Shown piece after piece: positions 7,672-17,020 of a stretch of 64,000 nt of DNA. The number at the start of each line of letters is the position of its first letter. The first letter of the stretch is position 1. Position numbers and translations under genes: made by a program. The DNA lies in assembly GCF_022524345.1 (NCBI RefSeq), contig NZ_JAKWJU010000002.1, positions 62,001-126,000 on the forward strand, in the 5' to 3' direction. The notes beneath the pieces were generated by a model. The model did not search any database, had not been told where the DNA came from, and saw nothing but the letters and a program-made list of their open reading frames with translations. This DNA is from Streptomyces marispadix. GTDB taxonomy: Bacteria; Actinomycetota; Actinomycetes; Streptomycetales; Streptomycetaceae.

Positions 7672-8817
7672 ATGGACCTGCTGAAGACGCTGGTGGACAA
7701 GGGCCTCCGCCGCGAGTTGCCGACACGTGACGAAGCCCGAGCGGTTTTGGAGACCTCCGACGACGAACTGCTCGATGTGGTGGCCGCCGCAGGGAAGGTG
7801 CGCCGGCACTGGTTCGGGCGGAGGGTGAAGCTGAACTATCTCGTCAATCTCAAGTCCGGGCTGTGTCCTGAGGATTGCTCGTACTGTTCGCAGCGCCTCG
7901 GCTCGAAGGCCGAGATCCTCAAGTACACCTGGCTGAAGACGGACGAGGCCGCCTCCGCCGCGGAGGCCGGTCTCAAGGGCGGCGCGAAGCGGGTCTGTCT
8001 GGTGGCCAGCGGCCGGGGTCCGACCGACCGCGACATCGACCGCGTCTCGCAGACGATCTCCGCCATCAAGGAGCAGCACGAGGGCGTCGAGGTGTGCGCC
8101 TGCCTCGGGCTGCTCTCCGAGGGGCAGGCCGACCGGCTGCGTGAGGCGGGCGCCGACGCCTACAACCACAACCTCAACACCTCCGAGTCGACATACGGGG
8201 ACATCTGCACCACCCATGACTTCTCCGACCGGCAGGAGACGGTCCGTCATGCGCAGGGCGCCGGGCTGTCGGCGTGCTCGGGGCTGATCGCGGGCATGGG
8301 CGAGAGCGACGAGGACCTCGTGGACGTGGTGTTCGCGCTGCGCGAGCTGGACCCGGACTCGGTGCCGGTCAACTTCCTCATCCCGTTCGAGGGGACGCCG
8401 CTCGCGGACGAGTGGAATCTGACGCCGCAGCGGGCGCTCCGCATCCTGGCGATGGTCCGCTTCGTACATCCCGACGCGGAGGTACGGCTGGCCGCCGGAC
8501 GCGAGGTGCATCTGCGGTCGCTGCAACCGCTCGCGCTGCACCTGGCCAACTCCATCTTCCTGGGCGACTACCTCACCAGCGAGGGCCAGGCCGGGCAGTC
8601 CGACCTGGACATGATCGCGGACGCCGGATTCGAGGTGGAGGGCGCGGACACCACGACGCTGCCCGCGCACCGCGTGCCGGGCCGGCCCGCCGAGGACGGC
8701 GATCAACCGCAGGACCAGGGGGAATCCGAGCACCGCCAGCGCCCCGGAATCCGCGCCGAGGAGCTGGTCTCCGTACGCCGGCGTGGGGCCGGTACCGCAC
8801 TGCCGCCCAATGCCTGA
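7672..8817 (+). CDS. bioB: Biotin synthase
   Basis: Radical SAM enzyme that inserts sulfur into dethiobiotin. 381 residues. CPEDCSYC gives the three [4Fe-4S] ligands Cys65, Cys69 and Cys72; [31 protein letters not shown] and [21 protein letters not shown] are family motifs, the Arg in AGRE being a [2Fe-2S] ligand. After LTSEGQAGQ the protein carries a non-conserved polar tail of about 70 residues, longer than in E. coli. No clear Shine-Dalgarno precedes the ATG. Its stop overlaps the likely bioA start, so bioB, bioA and bioD form an operon. Confidence 0.96.
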   Translation: MDLLKTLVDKGLRRELPTRDEARAVLETSDDELLDVVAAAGKVRRHWFGRRVKLNYLVNLKSGLCPEDCSYCSQRLGSKAEILKYTWLKTDEAASAAEAGLKGGAKRVCLVASGRGPTDRDIDRVSQTISAIKEQHEGVEVCACLGLLSEGQADRLREAGADAYNHNLNTSESTYGDICTTHDFSDRQETVRHAQGAGLSACSGLIAGMGESDEDLVDVVFALRELDPDSVPVNFLIPFEGTPLADEWNLTPQRALRILAMVRFVHPDAEVRLAAGREVHLRSLQPLALHLANSIFLGDYLTSEGQAGQSDLDMIADAGFEVEGADTTTLPAHRVPGRPAEDGDQPQDQGESEHRQRPGIRAEELVSVRRRGAGTALPPNA

Positions 8818-10156
8818 CCGCGCCGACGCCCTCACCATGAACCGTTCCGCTGCACAACAGCCGCTGAGTCCGGGCGAGTTGCTCGACCTGGACCGGCGGC
8901 ACGTATGGCATCCGTACGGGCCGATGCCGGGACGCGACAGGCCCCTGGTCGTCGAGTCGGCGGCCGGGGTGCGCCTGCGCCTCGCGGAGGAGTTCTGCGG
9001 ACGCCGGGAACTCGTCGACGGGATGTCCTCGTGGTGGTCGGCCGTGCACGGCTACAACCACCCCGTGCTCAACGAGGCGGCGCGCGGCCAACTGGAGCGC
9101 ATGAGCCACGTCATGTTCGGCGGGCTCACGCACGAGCCCGCCGTGCGGCTGGCGAAGCGCCTCGTGGAGATCGCTCCGAGCGGTCTGGAGCATGTCTTCC
9201 TCGCCGACTCCGGTTCGGTCTCGGTCGAGGTCGCCGTCAAGATGTGCCTCCAGTACTGGCGTTCACAAGGCCGCGGCGAGAAGCGGCGGCTGATGACGTG
9301 GCGCGGCGGATACCACGGCGACACCTGGCAGCCGATGTCGGTGTGCGACCCCGAGGGCGGCATGCATGAGCTGTGGTCGGGTGTGCTGCCGCGCCAGGTC
9401 TTCGCGGACGCGCCGCCGCCCGGCTTCGCCACCGCCCCCGACGAGGACTACGTGGCTCGTCTGCACGAGACGGTCGCACGTCACGCCGGTGAACTGGCGG
9501 CGGTGATCGTGGAGCCTGTGGTGCAGGGCGCGGGCGGAATGCGCTTCCACTCCCCTGCGTATGTGCGGGCGCTGCGCGAGGCGTGCGACGAGCACGACGT
9601 GCTGCTGGTGCTGGACGAGATCGCCACCGGATTCGGCCGCACCGGCTCCCTGTTCGCAGCCGGGCACGCCGGGGTCGTACCGGATGTGATGTGCCTGGGC
9701 AAGGCGCTGACCGGCGGTTATCTCACGCTCGCCGCCACGCTCTGCACGTCGCGTGTGGCGGAGGGGATCTCACGCGGTGAGGTGCCTGTGCTCGCACACG
9801 GGCCGACGTTCATGGGCAACCCGCTGGCCGCCGCCGTGGCGGACGCCTCCGTGGGGCTGCTCCTGGACGGCGGCTGGCAGACGGAGGTGCGCCGCATCGA
9901 GGAGGGCCTTCGGGCCGGACTGGCGGGCGCCGAGGAGCTGCCGGGCGTCACGCAGGCGCGGGTGCTCGGAGCGATCGGCGTCCTCCAGCTCGACCACGAG
10001 GCGGACATGGCGGCGGCGACCCGGGCGGCGGCGCGGGCCGGGGTGTGGCTGCGGCCGTTCCGCGATCTGATCTACGCGATGCCGCCCTATGTGACGGGCG
10101 ACGAGGACGTGGCCGCGATCTGTACGGCGATGCGCGCCGCGGCGGAGGAGGGCTGA
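8810..10156 (+). CDS. bioA: Adenosylmethionine-8-amino-7-oxononanoate aminotransferase
   Basis: Class III PLP aminotransferase converting 8-amino-7-oxononanoate to diaminopelargonate with SAM as donor. [38 protein letters not shown] and [12 protein letters not shown] fit BioA. The PLP lysine is in [11 protein letters not shown] (about Lys298). ATG 8810 overlaps the bioB stop by 8 nt and suggests coupling; ATG 8837 is the alternative, giving 439 residues, and neither has a clear ribosome site. Confidence 0.95.
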   Translation: MPDRADALTMNRSAAQQPLSPGELLDLDRRHVWHPYGPMPGRDRPLVVESAAGVRLRLAEEFCGRRELVDGMSSWWSAVHGYNHPVLNEAARGQLERMSHVMFGGLTHEPAVRLAKRLVEIAPSGLEHVFLADSGSVSVEVAVKMCLQYWRSQGRGEKRRLMTWRGGYHGDTWQPMSVCDPEGGMHELWSGVLPRQVFADAPPPGFATAPDEDYVARLHETVARHAGELAAVIVEPVVQGAGGMRFHSPAYVRALREACDEHDVLLVLDEIATGFGRTGSLFAAGHAGVVPDVMCLGKALTGGYLTLAATLCTSRVAEGISRGEVPVLAHGPTFMGNPLAAAVADASVGLLLDGGWQTEVRRIEEGLRAGLAGAEELPGVTQARVLGAIGVLQLDHEADMAAATRAAARAGVWLRPFRDLIYAMPPYVTGDEDVAAICTAMRAAAEEG

Positions 10157-10160
10157 GGCG

Positions 10161-10922
10161 ATGCGGGGAATCGTCGTGGTCACCGGTACGGGCACGGAGG
10201 TCGGCAAGACCGTCGTCACGGCGGCGCTGGCCACGGCCGCGCTGGCGGGCGGACGCTCGGTCGCGGTGCTCAAGCCCGCCCAGACCGGCGTGGCCGACGG
10301 TGAGCCCGGGGACGCGGAACGCGTACGGGAGATGGCCGGTGAGGACGTCACGATCGCCGAACTGGCCCGCTATCCCGAGCCGTTGGCGCCCGCCACCGCC
10401 GCACGCAGGGCGGGCATGGAGCCGGTGCGCCCGGACCGTATCGCCGGGGCGGCTCGGCGGCTCGCGGCGGATCACGACCTGGTGCTGGTCGAGGGCGCCG
10501 GAGGGTTGCTCGTACGTTACGACGAGGAGGGCGCGACCCTCGCTGACGCGGCGCGGCTGCTGGAGGCGGAGACGGTGGTGGTCGCAGCCGCCGGACTGGG
10601 CACCCTCAACGCCACGGCCCTCACCACGGAGGCGCTCCGCAACCGCGGACTGCGCACCCTGGGGGTCGTCATCGGGAGCTTCCCGACCGCACCCGATCTG
10701 GCGACGCGCTGCAATCTGGCGGATCTGCCCGAGGCCGCGGGATGCCCGCTGCTTGGTGTGCTGCCGGCCGGTGCGGGGGCGCTGGAGCCCGCCGACTTCC
10801 GTGCTGCGGCGCCCAGTTGGCTCGCGGGCGAACTCGGCGGATGCCGGTCCGGCAGCGCCTCCGGGGTGCACGGCGACGACGTCAGCGTCTCGTCCGGTCT
10901 TCGCGGCACCGGTGTCTTCTGA
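10161..10922 (+). CDS. bioD: Dethiobiotin synthetase
   Basis: ATP-dependent closure of the ureido ring of dethiobiotin. 253 residues. P-loop GTGTEVGKT at about residues 8-16, KPAQTG at about 37-42, and VEGAGGLLVRY near 111 are the family motifs. It starts 4 nt after bioA and completes the bioB-A-D operon. The last 30 or so residues are non-conserved and Ser/Gly-rich. Confidence 0.95.
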   Translation: MRGIVVVTGTGTEVGKTVVTAALATAALAGGRSVAVLKPAQTGVADGEPGDAERVREMAGEDVTIAELARYPEPLAPATAARRAGMEPVRPDRIAGAARRLAADHDLVLVEGAGGLLVRYDEEGATLADAARLLEAETVVVAAAGLGTLNATALTTEALRNRGLRTLGVVIGSFPTAPDLATRCNLADLPEAAGCPLLGVLPAGAGALEPADFRAAAPSWLAGELGGCRSGSASGVHGDDVSVSSGLRGTGVF

Positions 10923-11037
10923 CGCGTTGCCGCTTCCCGGTAGCGCCGCCCTCTGCCCCGCAGCGTCACGAACGTGCACAATCGGGACAGATGCTCGCCG
11001 CCGACGGCGCGGCAGGCGCGAAGGAGAGGAACCGGTC

Positions 11038-11718
11038 ATGTCCGCACCTGCCGCACAACCGGCGCACGAGTCCCGGCCCGTACGCCACCCGCTGTTCGCG
11101 CGCTTTTACGAGCGGCTGAGCGAATCGGCCGACGTACGGGCCGGAGTCCGAGCACACCGCGAGGAACTGCTCTCCGGACTCGAAGGCGAAGTGGTCGAGA
11201 TCGGCGCGGGCAACGGCCTCAACTTCGCCCGCTATCCCTCGCGCGTCACCCACGTGACCGCCGTCGAACCCGAACCGCGGCTGCGCGCTACGGCCTCACG
11301 GGCCGCCGAGAGCAACGCGCTGCGGGTGCCGGTGAGCGTCGTCGACGGCACGGCGGAGGCGCTGCCGGTCGCGGACGCCTCCTGCGACGCCGTGGTCTGC
11401 TCGCTGGTGCTGTGCTCGCTGCCCGACGTACAGGAGGCGCTGGCCGAGGTCCGGCGCGTGCTGCGGCCCGGCGGGCAACTGCGCTTCTACGAGCACGGGC
11501 GGGCGGAGGGGCGGCGGCGCATGGCCCGGCTCCAGCGTGCACTGGACGCCACGGTGTGGCCCCTGCTGTTCGGCGGCTGCCACTCGGGGCGGGACCCCGT
11601 CGGGGAGATCGGGGCCGCGGGGTTCACGGACGTGACGTTCCGCAGGCTGCTGGTGCCCGAGAGCGGGCCGACCTTCCCGTCGTCGTTCCATGTGCTGGGG
11701 AGAGCACGCCGCCCGTGA
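11038..11718 (+). CDS. Class I SAM-dependent methyltransferase
   Basis: 226 residues with an AAGGAGAGGA ribosome site. Rossmann-like methyltransferase: motif I VVEIGAGNGLNFARYP at about 43-58, acidic end of strand 2 in VTAVEPEP, motif II/III DAVVCSLVLCSLPD, and VLRPGGQLRFYEHGR. It resembles the UbiE/phospholipid N-methyltransferase-like group (methyltransferase domain 11). It follows bioD by 115 bp on the same strand. A BioC role (malonyl-ACP methylation), the biotin step missing from this cluster, cannot be excluded but the motifs do not single it out. Confidence 0.85.
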   Translation: MSAPAAQPAHESRPVRHPLFARFYERLSESADVRAGVRAHREELLSGLEGEVVEIGAGNGLNFARYPSRVTHVTAVEPEPRLRATASRAAESNALRVPVSVVDGTAEALPVADASCDAVVCSLVLCSLPDVQEALAEVRRVLRPGGQLRFYEHGRAEGRRRMARLQRALDATVWPLLFGGCHSGRDPVGEIGAAGFTDVTFRRLLVPESGPTFPSSFHVLGRARRP

Positions 11719-11875
11719 GCCGGCGCGGCGGGCGAGGGGCGGTCCGTGCGGAAGGGCGGGGCCGCGCCAGGCGGGCAGGGCGGCAGACCGGACAGGGCCC
11801 CAGACCGGGCTGACCCGGGTCGCTACGGGACGCCGACTGCCCTGATGCCAGGCCCCGTTGATACTCGCGCAGCAG

Positions 11876-12247
11876 TCACTGCGTCCAGTTGCGCAGTTCC
11901 AGGGCGATGTCGCGTACGCCCGCCGAGCCGTCCTTCACCAGCAGGGCCAGATCGCGGATGCGCTCCGGCGAGGTACTGACGCTGAGTCCGCTGGCGACGA
12001 GATAGCCGTAGGCGACGGCCGAGGCGAAGAGGGCGTTGCCACGCTCCAACGCGGGGACGTGCAGCAGCAGTTGGAGCAGGGCCGCGGCACGGTCGTGGGG
12101 CTCGGCGTAGACGGGGCGTTCGAATATGGTCGCTTCATGCCTGCTGACGGCGGCGACGAGTGCGCCGTAGTCGGTGACGCGCGGGTCGCCAGGGGCCTTC
12201 GCCTCCGCGACCATCAGCAGCCAGGCGAGGTCGATGCGGAGAGTCAC
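11876..12247 (-). CDS. Fic/Doc-like toxin component
   Basis: 123 residues. It resembles the short actinobacterial proteins annotated as Fic-family toxin components: TDYGALVAAVSRHE, AAALLQLLLHVPALERGNALFASAVAYGYLVASGLSV. The classic Fic/Doc signature HPFxDGNKR is present only in degenerate form (VPALERGNALF): the His and the Lys/Arg are missing, so AMP-transfer or Doc-type kinase activity is uncertain. GTG start overlapping the antitoxin stop by 4 nt, so the two are co-translated. Confidence 0.8.
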   Translation of the reverse strand: MTLRIDLAWLLMVAEAKAPGDPRVTDYGALVAAVSRHEATIFERPVYAEPHDRAAALLQLLLHVPALERGNALFASAVAYGYLVASGLSVSTSPERIRDLALLVKDGSAGVRDIALELRNWTQ

Positions 12248-12489
12248 GTACGCGGAAGGCCCTCGCTCTCGCGCCGCCCCGGCTCGGGGAACTCCTCCGC
12301 GAAGACCGACTCGTAGCTCTTCATGAACTCCGACGCCGCCTCGACGAAGGTCTGCCCCGCTTCTCCGGCGTCCCGCTCGACCAGTTCCTCGATGTACCGG
12401 TTCATGCTCACACCCCGTTCGAGGGCACGCTCACGCGCCGTCTGTGCGGTGGCCTCGTCCACGCGGACGTTCAGCTGAGTCTTCGACAC
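12244..12489 (-). CDS. Ribbon-helix-helix-like antitoxin
   Basis: 81 residues, first gene of the toxin-antitoxin pair. The N-terminus (SKTQLNVRVDEATAQTARERALERGVS, shown in the protein from residue 2) has the strand-helix-helix pattern of MetJ/Arc DNA-binding antitoxins, followed by an acidic tail (FAEEFPEPG) typical of toxin-neutralising segments. GTG start with no proper ribosome site; a -10 element lies 6 nt upstream, so the mRNA is probably leaderless. A pair of GCTAGC boxes overlaps that promoter and is probably its own operator. Confidence 0.82.
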   Translation of the reverse strand: MSKTQLNVRVDEATAQTARERALERGVSMNRYIEELVERDAGEAGQTFVEAASEFMKSYESVFAEEFPEPGRRESEGLPRT

Positions 12490-12495
12490 ACCTTC

Positions 12496-12517
12496 AAGCT
12501 AGCACTCGACCGCTAGC
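12496..12517 (-). promoter_or_regulatory. Toxin-antitoxin operator overlapping a leaderless -10 element
   Basis: Two copies of the self-palindromic hexamer GCTAGC (12498-12503 and 12512-12517), 14 bp apart. On the minus strand the first one forms part of TAGCTT (12496-12501), a TANNNT -10 element exactly 6 nt before the antitoxin GTG. Binding there would block transcription, as expected for autoregulation. Confidence 0.65.
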
Positions 12518-12641
12518 AGGCGCCAGGCCGTATGCGCCGGGCCGTGCGCACGGTGGCCCGGCGGTGTCAGTGCCCGGCTCTAGGGTTCTGTTCCGGGTGG
12601 ACCGCCAGGGGAGGTCCGGGAAGCCATGGAGGGGGACGAGC

Positions 12642-13022
12642 ATGCACTGGGCCGGATGGGCCGTGATCGCGCTGGTGGCGGTGACGGGCGGATGGATGCT
12701 CTTCGACGGGCTCCACGCCCTGCTCACCGGCGACTTCGTGACACCGGACGGCGGCACGCACGCCGGGCAGCTCGGCCCCTGGGCGAAGCTCGTCTCGGGC
12801 ATCGGTCTCGACCCCCGATCCCTGCTGGTCAAGTGGGTGTTCGTCGGTTACGCCGTGGCGTACCTGGCCTCCGCGGCGGCCTTCGCCACGGGCACGACGG
12901 GAGCTTCGAAGGCGGTGGCGGTGCTCGCCGTGCTCGGGCTCTGGTATCTGCCGTTCGGGACGGTGACGAATCTCGCGGTGGCCGCTCTTCTTCTCACGCC
13001 GGGTCTGCGAATACGCGGCTGA
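12642..13022 (+). CDS. Small four-helix integral membrane protein, function unknown
   Basis: 126 residues with GGAGGGGGA upstream of the ATG. Hydrophobic segments at about 4-27, 63-82, 88-104 and 108-122, separated by a loop with FVTPDGGTHAGQLGPW. The tryptophan- and glycine-rich pattern is that of a conserved actinobacterial membrane protein family that I cannot name. It stands alone between the toxin-antitoxin pair and the CBS-domain genes. Confidence 0.75.
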   Translation: MHWAGWAVIALVAVTGGWMLFDGLHALLTGDFVTPDGGTHAGQLGPWAKLVSGIGLDPRSLLVKWVFVGYAVAYLASAAAFATGTTGASKAVAVLAVLGLWYLPFGTVTNLAVAALLLTPGLRIRG

Positions 13023-13405
13023 GGCGGTGGCGCGGGGCGGGCGCGGGCGGGCAGCGGCGGGCCGCCTCGTCGTGGGCGGGCTCCCAGAGCGCATATCGGC
13101 CGCCCGCCCGGGGAACTCGCTGTCGCTACTGTCCGTCTACGATGAACGCTCGTCGTCACGCCCGAACCTCTGTCCAGTGACGTTCCGCGCCCCGCGACAG
13201 CCAGGGGCCGTGCCGTTCCCGAAAGGTGTGAAAGCCCGCCCATGGGCGACCCTTCCCACAGCAGAGACCACCGTGACCGGCACGGAACGACCGCCGGGGG
13301 CCCGCGCCTCCGGCTGCGTTCCGTGGCCCCATGCGTCCCGCTTGGCTGCGCGCGCCGGGCTGCGCTTGCGTGCTGCGCCTCACCGTCGTCGGCGGAGGCG
13401 GCCCG
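13023..13405. other. Gene-free leader region before the CBS-domain operon
   Basis: 383 bp. The first 60 bp are extremely G-rich. A perfect 12-bp palindrome CGCCCATGGGCG is at 13237-13248. No riboswitch fold is recognised by eye, and open frames here have poor codon bias. An untranslated leader of the CorC-type operon is likely. Confidence 0.4.
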
Positions 13406-14755
13406 GTGACCGAGGTGCTCTTCCTCCTCCTGGCGCTGCTGCTCGCCCTTGCCTGCGGTGCCTTCGTCGCCGCCGAGTTCTCGCTGACGACGGTCGAGCG
13501 GGCGGACCTGGAGCGTGCCGTCCAGCGCGGGGAGCGTGGCGCGCGCAGTGCGATGGAGGCGGTGCGGTCGCTGACGTTCCAGCTCTCCGGGGCGCAGTTG
13601 GGGATCACGGTCACCAATCTGGTCGTCGGCATGCTCGCCGAGCCGTCGATCGCCAAGCTGATCGCGGGGCCGCTGCGTGCAGTGGGGGTGCCCACCTCCA
13701 CGGCGCCCTCGGCGGCCCTCGTCCTCGGCACCGCGCTGTCGACGCTCGTACTGATGGTGGTCGGCGAACTCGTGCCGAAGAACTGGGCGATCTCCCGTCC
13801 GCTGCCCATCGCCAAGGCTGTGGCCACACCCCAGCGTGTCTTCTCCGCCGTCTTCCGGCCGCTGATCCGCCACCTCAACAACACCGCCAACCGCATCCTG
13901 CACATGCTCGGGCTCGAACCCACCGAGGAGCTGGCCTCCGCACGCTCGCCACGCGAACTGGTCGCGCTCGCCCGGCACTCGGCGAAGGCGGGGGCGCTTG
14001 AGCCGGACACCGCCGACCTGTTCGTGCGGACCCTGCACCTCGCGGAGCTGACCGCGGAGAACGTGATGACGCCACGGGTGCAGGTCACGTCGCTGGACGT
14101 GCAGGCCAACGCCGAGGACGTCGCCAACGCGACCCGCGCCACCGGCCTCTCCCGCTTTCCGGTGGTGCGCGGCGGCCTCGACACGGTCGTCGGGATCGTA
14201 CGGATCAAGGACGTGCTGGCGGTTCCCGCCGACGAGCGGCCCCGTTACCCGGTGACGGAACTGATGCGCGAGCCCCTGCTCGTACCGGAGTCGCTGACCG
14301 TGGACCGGCTGCTGGACCGGATGCCCGGCGGGGAGCGCAGCATCGCCGTGGTCATCGACGAGTACGGCGGCACGGCCGGTGTCGTCACCCTTGAGGACAT
14401 CATCGAGGAGGTCGTCGGCGAGGTCCGCGACGAGCACGACCCTCAGGAGCCACCGGACCTGGCCCCCGCGGGTCACGACCCGGACGGGCGGCGTGTGTTC
14501 GACGCCGACGGCGCCACCCGCACCGACCAGCTCCAGGCCATCGGCATGCACGCCCCAGAGGGCCCTTACGAGACGCTGGCGGGGCTCGTCGCCACGGAGT
14601 TGGGGAGGATTCCCGAGCGCGGAGACTCGCTCGACGTCGCCGACTGGCACATCGAGGTCGTCGACGCCCGCGGCCGTCGCGCCGCACGTGCCCAGCTCAC
14701 CGCTCCCCCGGAGCCGGAAGACGCGGAAGCCACCGCCGGGGAGGGGGGACGTTGA
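13406..14755 (+). CDS. CNNM/CorC-type membrane protein with CBS domains (first of pair)
   Basis: 449 residues. GTG 13406 has GGCGGAGGCGG upstream; a longer frame to 13331 lacks coding character. Order: DUF21 membrane domain with three to four helices (about 1-195; FVAAEFSLTTVERADLE, GAQLGITVTNLVVG, VVGELVPKNWAISRP), a CBS pair (about 200-345; NVMTPRVQVTSL, SRFPVVRGGLDTVVGIVRIKDVL, VVIDEYGGTAGVVTLEDI) and a C-terminal CorC/HlyC domain (about 355-430). Members export or sense Mg2+/Co2+; older names are hemolysin C or TlyC. It overlaps the paralogue downstream. Confidence 0.93.
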   Translation: MTEVLFLLLALLLALACGAFVAAEFSLTTVERADLERAVQRGERGARSAMEAVRSLTFQLSGAQLGITVTNLVVGMLAEPSIAKLIAGPLRAVGVPTSTAPSAALVLGTALSTLVLMVVGELVPKNWAISRPLPIAKAVATPQRVFSAVFRPLIRHLNNTANRILHMLGLEPTEELASARSPRELVALARHSAKAGALEPDTADLFVRTLHLAELTAENVMTPRVQVTSLDVQANAEDVANATRATGLSRFPVVRGGLDTVVGIVRIKDVLAVPADERPRYPVTELMREPLLVPESLTVDRLLDRMPGGERSIAVVIDEYGGTAGVVTLEDIIEEVVGEVRDEHDPQEPPDLAPAGHDPDGRRVFDADGATRTDQLQAIGMHAPEGPYETLAGLVATELGRIPERGDSLDVADWHIEVVDARGRRAARAQLTAPPEPEDAEATAGEGGR

Positions 14756-15780
14756 CGGCCATTCAGCTTTTCATCGGGCTGCTGACGCTCGTCGCGAACG
14801 CCTTCTTCGTGGGCGGCGAGTTCGCGATGATCTCCGTACGCAGGGCGCAGATCGAGCCGCGCGCGCAGGAGGGCGACCGGCGGGCGCGCAGCGTCATCTG
14901 GGGCCTGGAGAACGTCTCCGCGCTGCTGGCCGCCGCCCAGCTCGGGATCACGCTGTGCACGCTGGTGCTCGGTGTCGTGGCCGAGCCGGCGATCGAGCAC
15001 CTGCTGGAGCCGCTGTTCCACTTGATGGGCGTGGGCGAGGGGCTGGCCCGCGTCATCTCGTTCGTGATCGCGCTGACGGCGGCCACGTACGCACACATGC
15101 TGCTCGGCGAGATGGTCCCGAAGAACATCGCGCTGGCCGGGCCGGAGCGTGCGGCGCTGCTGCTGGGCCCGCCGCTGGTGGGGCTCTCCCGCGCCCTGCG
15201 GCCGGTGATCTTCACGGTGAACGCCTTCGCCAACAGCCTGCTGAAGCTGCTGCGTGTGGAGCCCAAAGGCGAGGTCGAGTCGACGTTCTCGGACGACGAA
15301 CTGGCCCAGATGGTCGCCGATTCCAGCGAGGCGGGGCTGCTCGACGACCGGTCCACCGAGCGGCTGCGTGATGCGCTGGAGCTGGGCCGCCGCCCCGTCG
15401 GCAGGATCGCCAGGCCGACCGAGATCGTCGTGGCCGCGCGCCTCGGTGTGACACCGGAGGAGCTGGAGCAGCTCTCGGCGAGTTCGGGGTTCTCCCGCTT
15501 CCCCGTGGTGGACGGCAAGGGCAGGGCGCTGGGTTATCTGCACGTCAAGGACGCGCTGGACGCCCTGCCCCGCGACGCGGCGTTCCCGGCGACGGCGATG
15601 CGGCCGATCGCGCGGGTACGGGCGTCGATGCCGCTGGACGACGTGCTGGGTGCGATGCGCAGCAGCAGTACGCATCTGGCGGCGGTGATGGGCGACGACG
15701 GGCGTACGGCGGGGGTGGTGACCATGGAGGACGTGCTTCGTGAACTGGTCCACCGCAGTCCGGAGGAGGAACAGCCGTGA
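14752..15780 (+). CDS. CNNM/CorC-type membrane protein with CBS domains (second of pair)
   Basis: 342 residues, paralogue of the previous gene. The TTG start at 14752 overlaps that gene's stop (TTGA) and has GGAGGGGGG just upstream. DUF21 domain (about 1-190; FFVGGEFAMISVRRAQIEPRA, AAQLGITLCTLVLGVVAEPA, LLGEMVPKNIALAGPE) and a CBS pair (about 200-335; SRFPVVDGKGRALGYLHVKDAL, VTMEDVLRELV). It lacks the C-terminal CorC domain of its partner, so the two differ in their cytosolic ends and may form a hetero-oligomer. Confidence 0.92.
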   Translation: MTAIQLFIGLLTLVANAFFVGGEFAMISVRRAQIEPRAQEGDRRARSVIWGLENVSALLAAAQLGITLCTLVLGVVAEPAIEHLLEPLFHLMGVGEGLARVISFVIALTAATYAHMLLGEMVPKNIALAGPERAALLLGPPLVGLSRALRPVIFTVNAFANSLLKLLRVEPKGEVESTFSDDELAQMVADSSEAGLLDDRSTERLRDALELGRRPVGRIARPTEIVVAARLGVTPEELEQLSASSGFSRFPVVDGKGRALGYLHVKDALDALPRDAAFPATAMRPIARVRASMPLDDVLGAMRSSSTHLAAVMGDDGRTAGVVTMEDVLRELVHRSPEEEQP

Positions 15781-15932
15781 ACGGCTGAGCGGGCACGGGG
15801 ACTTGACGGCGCAGCTCGACTTGACGGGGCGGCTCGACCGGCGCGGATCAGCGAACCCGGGCCGGGTGTTGTTCTCCGGCGGGGCGGTGGAGGGCGCCGA
15901 AGGGCCGCGGGAAGTCGCCCCCGGCAACCGGA

Positions 15933-15938
15933 TACGAT
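15933..15938 (+). promoter_or_regulatory. -10 element of a leaderless promoter (SGNH gene)
   Basis: TACGAT followed by exactly 8 nt and the GTG start at 15947. No Shine-Dalgarno precedes that GTG. TANNNT close to the start codon is the known pattern for leaderless mRNAs in Streptomyces. Confidence 0.55.
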
Positions 15939-15946
15939 GAACGGCC

Positions 15947-16987
15947 GTGAGCAGCGCGCAGGACTCCCGACCGGCCGACGGCACAGCCGACTCTCCCGGC
16001 GCCGCCGCGTCCCGGGCAACCACCCGGCGTCCGTTCCCCGCCGGGCAGCCGGCGTCCGGGGAGCCCCCGGCCGTACGCAGCTTCGTCGCCCTCGGCGACT
16101 CCTTCACGGAGGGAATGTCGGACCTCCTGCCCGACGGCAGCTACCGGGGCTGGGCGGATCTCCTCGCCGCACGTCTCGCGGCACACGCCGCGAGCGCCGA
16201 GAGCACCGCGGGCGCCGACAGCGCCCCCGGCGCCACCCGGCCGGAAGGCACGGAGTCCGAGAACGAGGCGGCCCCCGGGCACGGCCAATACCCCGGCGGC
16301 CACCCGGACTCCAGGGGCGCTGCCCGGGCCGCTTCCGCCGGAGAATTCCGCTACGCCAACCTCGCCGTGCGCGGCAAGCTCATCGGGCAGATCGCCGCGG
16401 AGCAGGTGGACGCCGCCGCCGCGATGAACGCCGACCTCGTGACCCTCGTCGGCGGCCTCAACGACACCCTGCGTCCCCGCTGCGACATGGGCCGGGTACT
16501 CGGCGTACTCGAGGAGTGCGTGGAGAGACTGGCCCCGAGCTGCGGGCAGTTGGTGCTGATGCGCAGCCCCGGCCGCAACGGGCCCGTACTGGAACGCTAC
16601 CGGGGCCGCATGGAGCGGTTGTTCGACTTCATAGACGAACTGGCGGCGCGGCACGGCGCGCTCGTCGTGGACCTGTACTCGGGGGCGGTGCTGGCGGACC
16701 CCCGGCTGTGGGCCGACGACCGGCTGCATCTGACGGAGGAGGGCCACCGGAGGGTCGCCGAGGCGGTGTGGCAGCGGCTCGGCCACCCCGCCACCAGCGA
16801 CTGGCGCGCTCCCCTTCCCCCTTCGCCTCTGCCGTCGTGGACTGCCCGTCGCCGTGCCGATCTGCGGTTCGCGCGGCAGCATCTGGTGCCGTGGATCGGG
16901 CGGCGCCTCACGGGGCGTTCCAGCGGCGACGGGCGTGCGCCCAAGCGTCCCGAGCTGACGGCGCTGGCCTGCGAGGACACCCCGTAG
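15947..16987 (+). CDS. SGNH/GDSL hydrolase
   Basis: 346 residues. Catalytic blocks: block I GDSFTEG (Ser about 51), block III GGLND, and block V DDRLHLTEEGH with the Asp-x-x-His pair. Between blocks I and II is a low-complexity polar insert (about residues 78-127, rich in Ala, Gly, Ser and Glu) absent from short homologues. No signal peptide is evident, so it probably acts in the cytosol as an esterase or acyl hydrolase of unknown substrate. It precedes purB by 33 bp but purB has its own -10 element. Confidence 0.9.
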   Translation: MSSAQDSRPADGTADSPGAAASRATTRRPFPAGQPASGEPPAVRSFVALGDSFTEGMSDLLPDGSYRGWADLLAARLAAHAASAESTAGADSAPGATRPEGTESENEAAPGHGQYPGGHPDSRGAARAASAGEFRYANLAVRGKLIGQIAAEQVDAAAAMNADLVTLVGGLNDTLRPRCDMGRVLGVLEECVERLAPSCGQLVLMRSPGRNGPVLERYRGRMERLFDFIDELAARHGALVVDLYSGAVLADPRLWADDRLHLTEEGHRRVAEAVWQRLGHPATSDWRAPLPPSPLPSWTARRRADLRFARQHLVPWIGRRLTGRSSGDGRAPKRPELTALACEDTP

Positions 16988-17006
16988 CGGCCGGGAGGCG
17001 ACCCCG

Positions 17007-17012
17007 TAGAAT
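17007..17012 (+). promoter_or_regulatory. -10 element of a leaderless promoter (purB)
   Basis: TAGAAT followed by exactly 8 nt and the purB GTG at 17021, the same spacing as for the SGNH gene. No ribosome site lies close to the start. Confidence 0.55.
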
Positions 17013-17020
17013 CGGGCGGT

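Noticed and set aside
7369..8838. Extension of bioF upstream through the bioB gene as one 908-codon frame
   Set aside because: The extension is antisense to bioB; ATG 7368 has a ribosome site and gives a normal bioF length.
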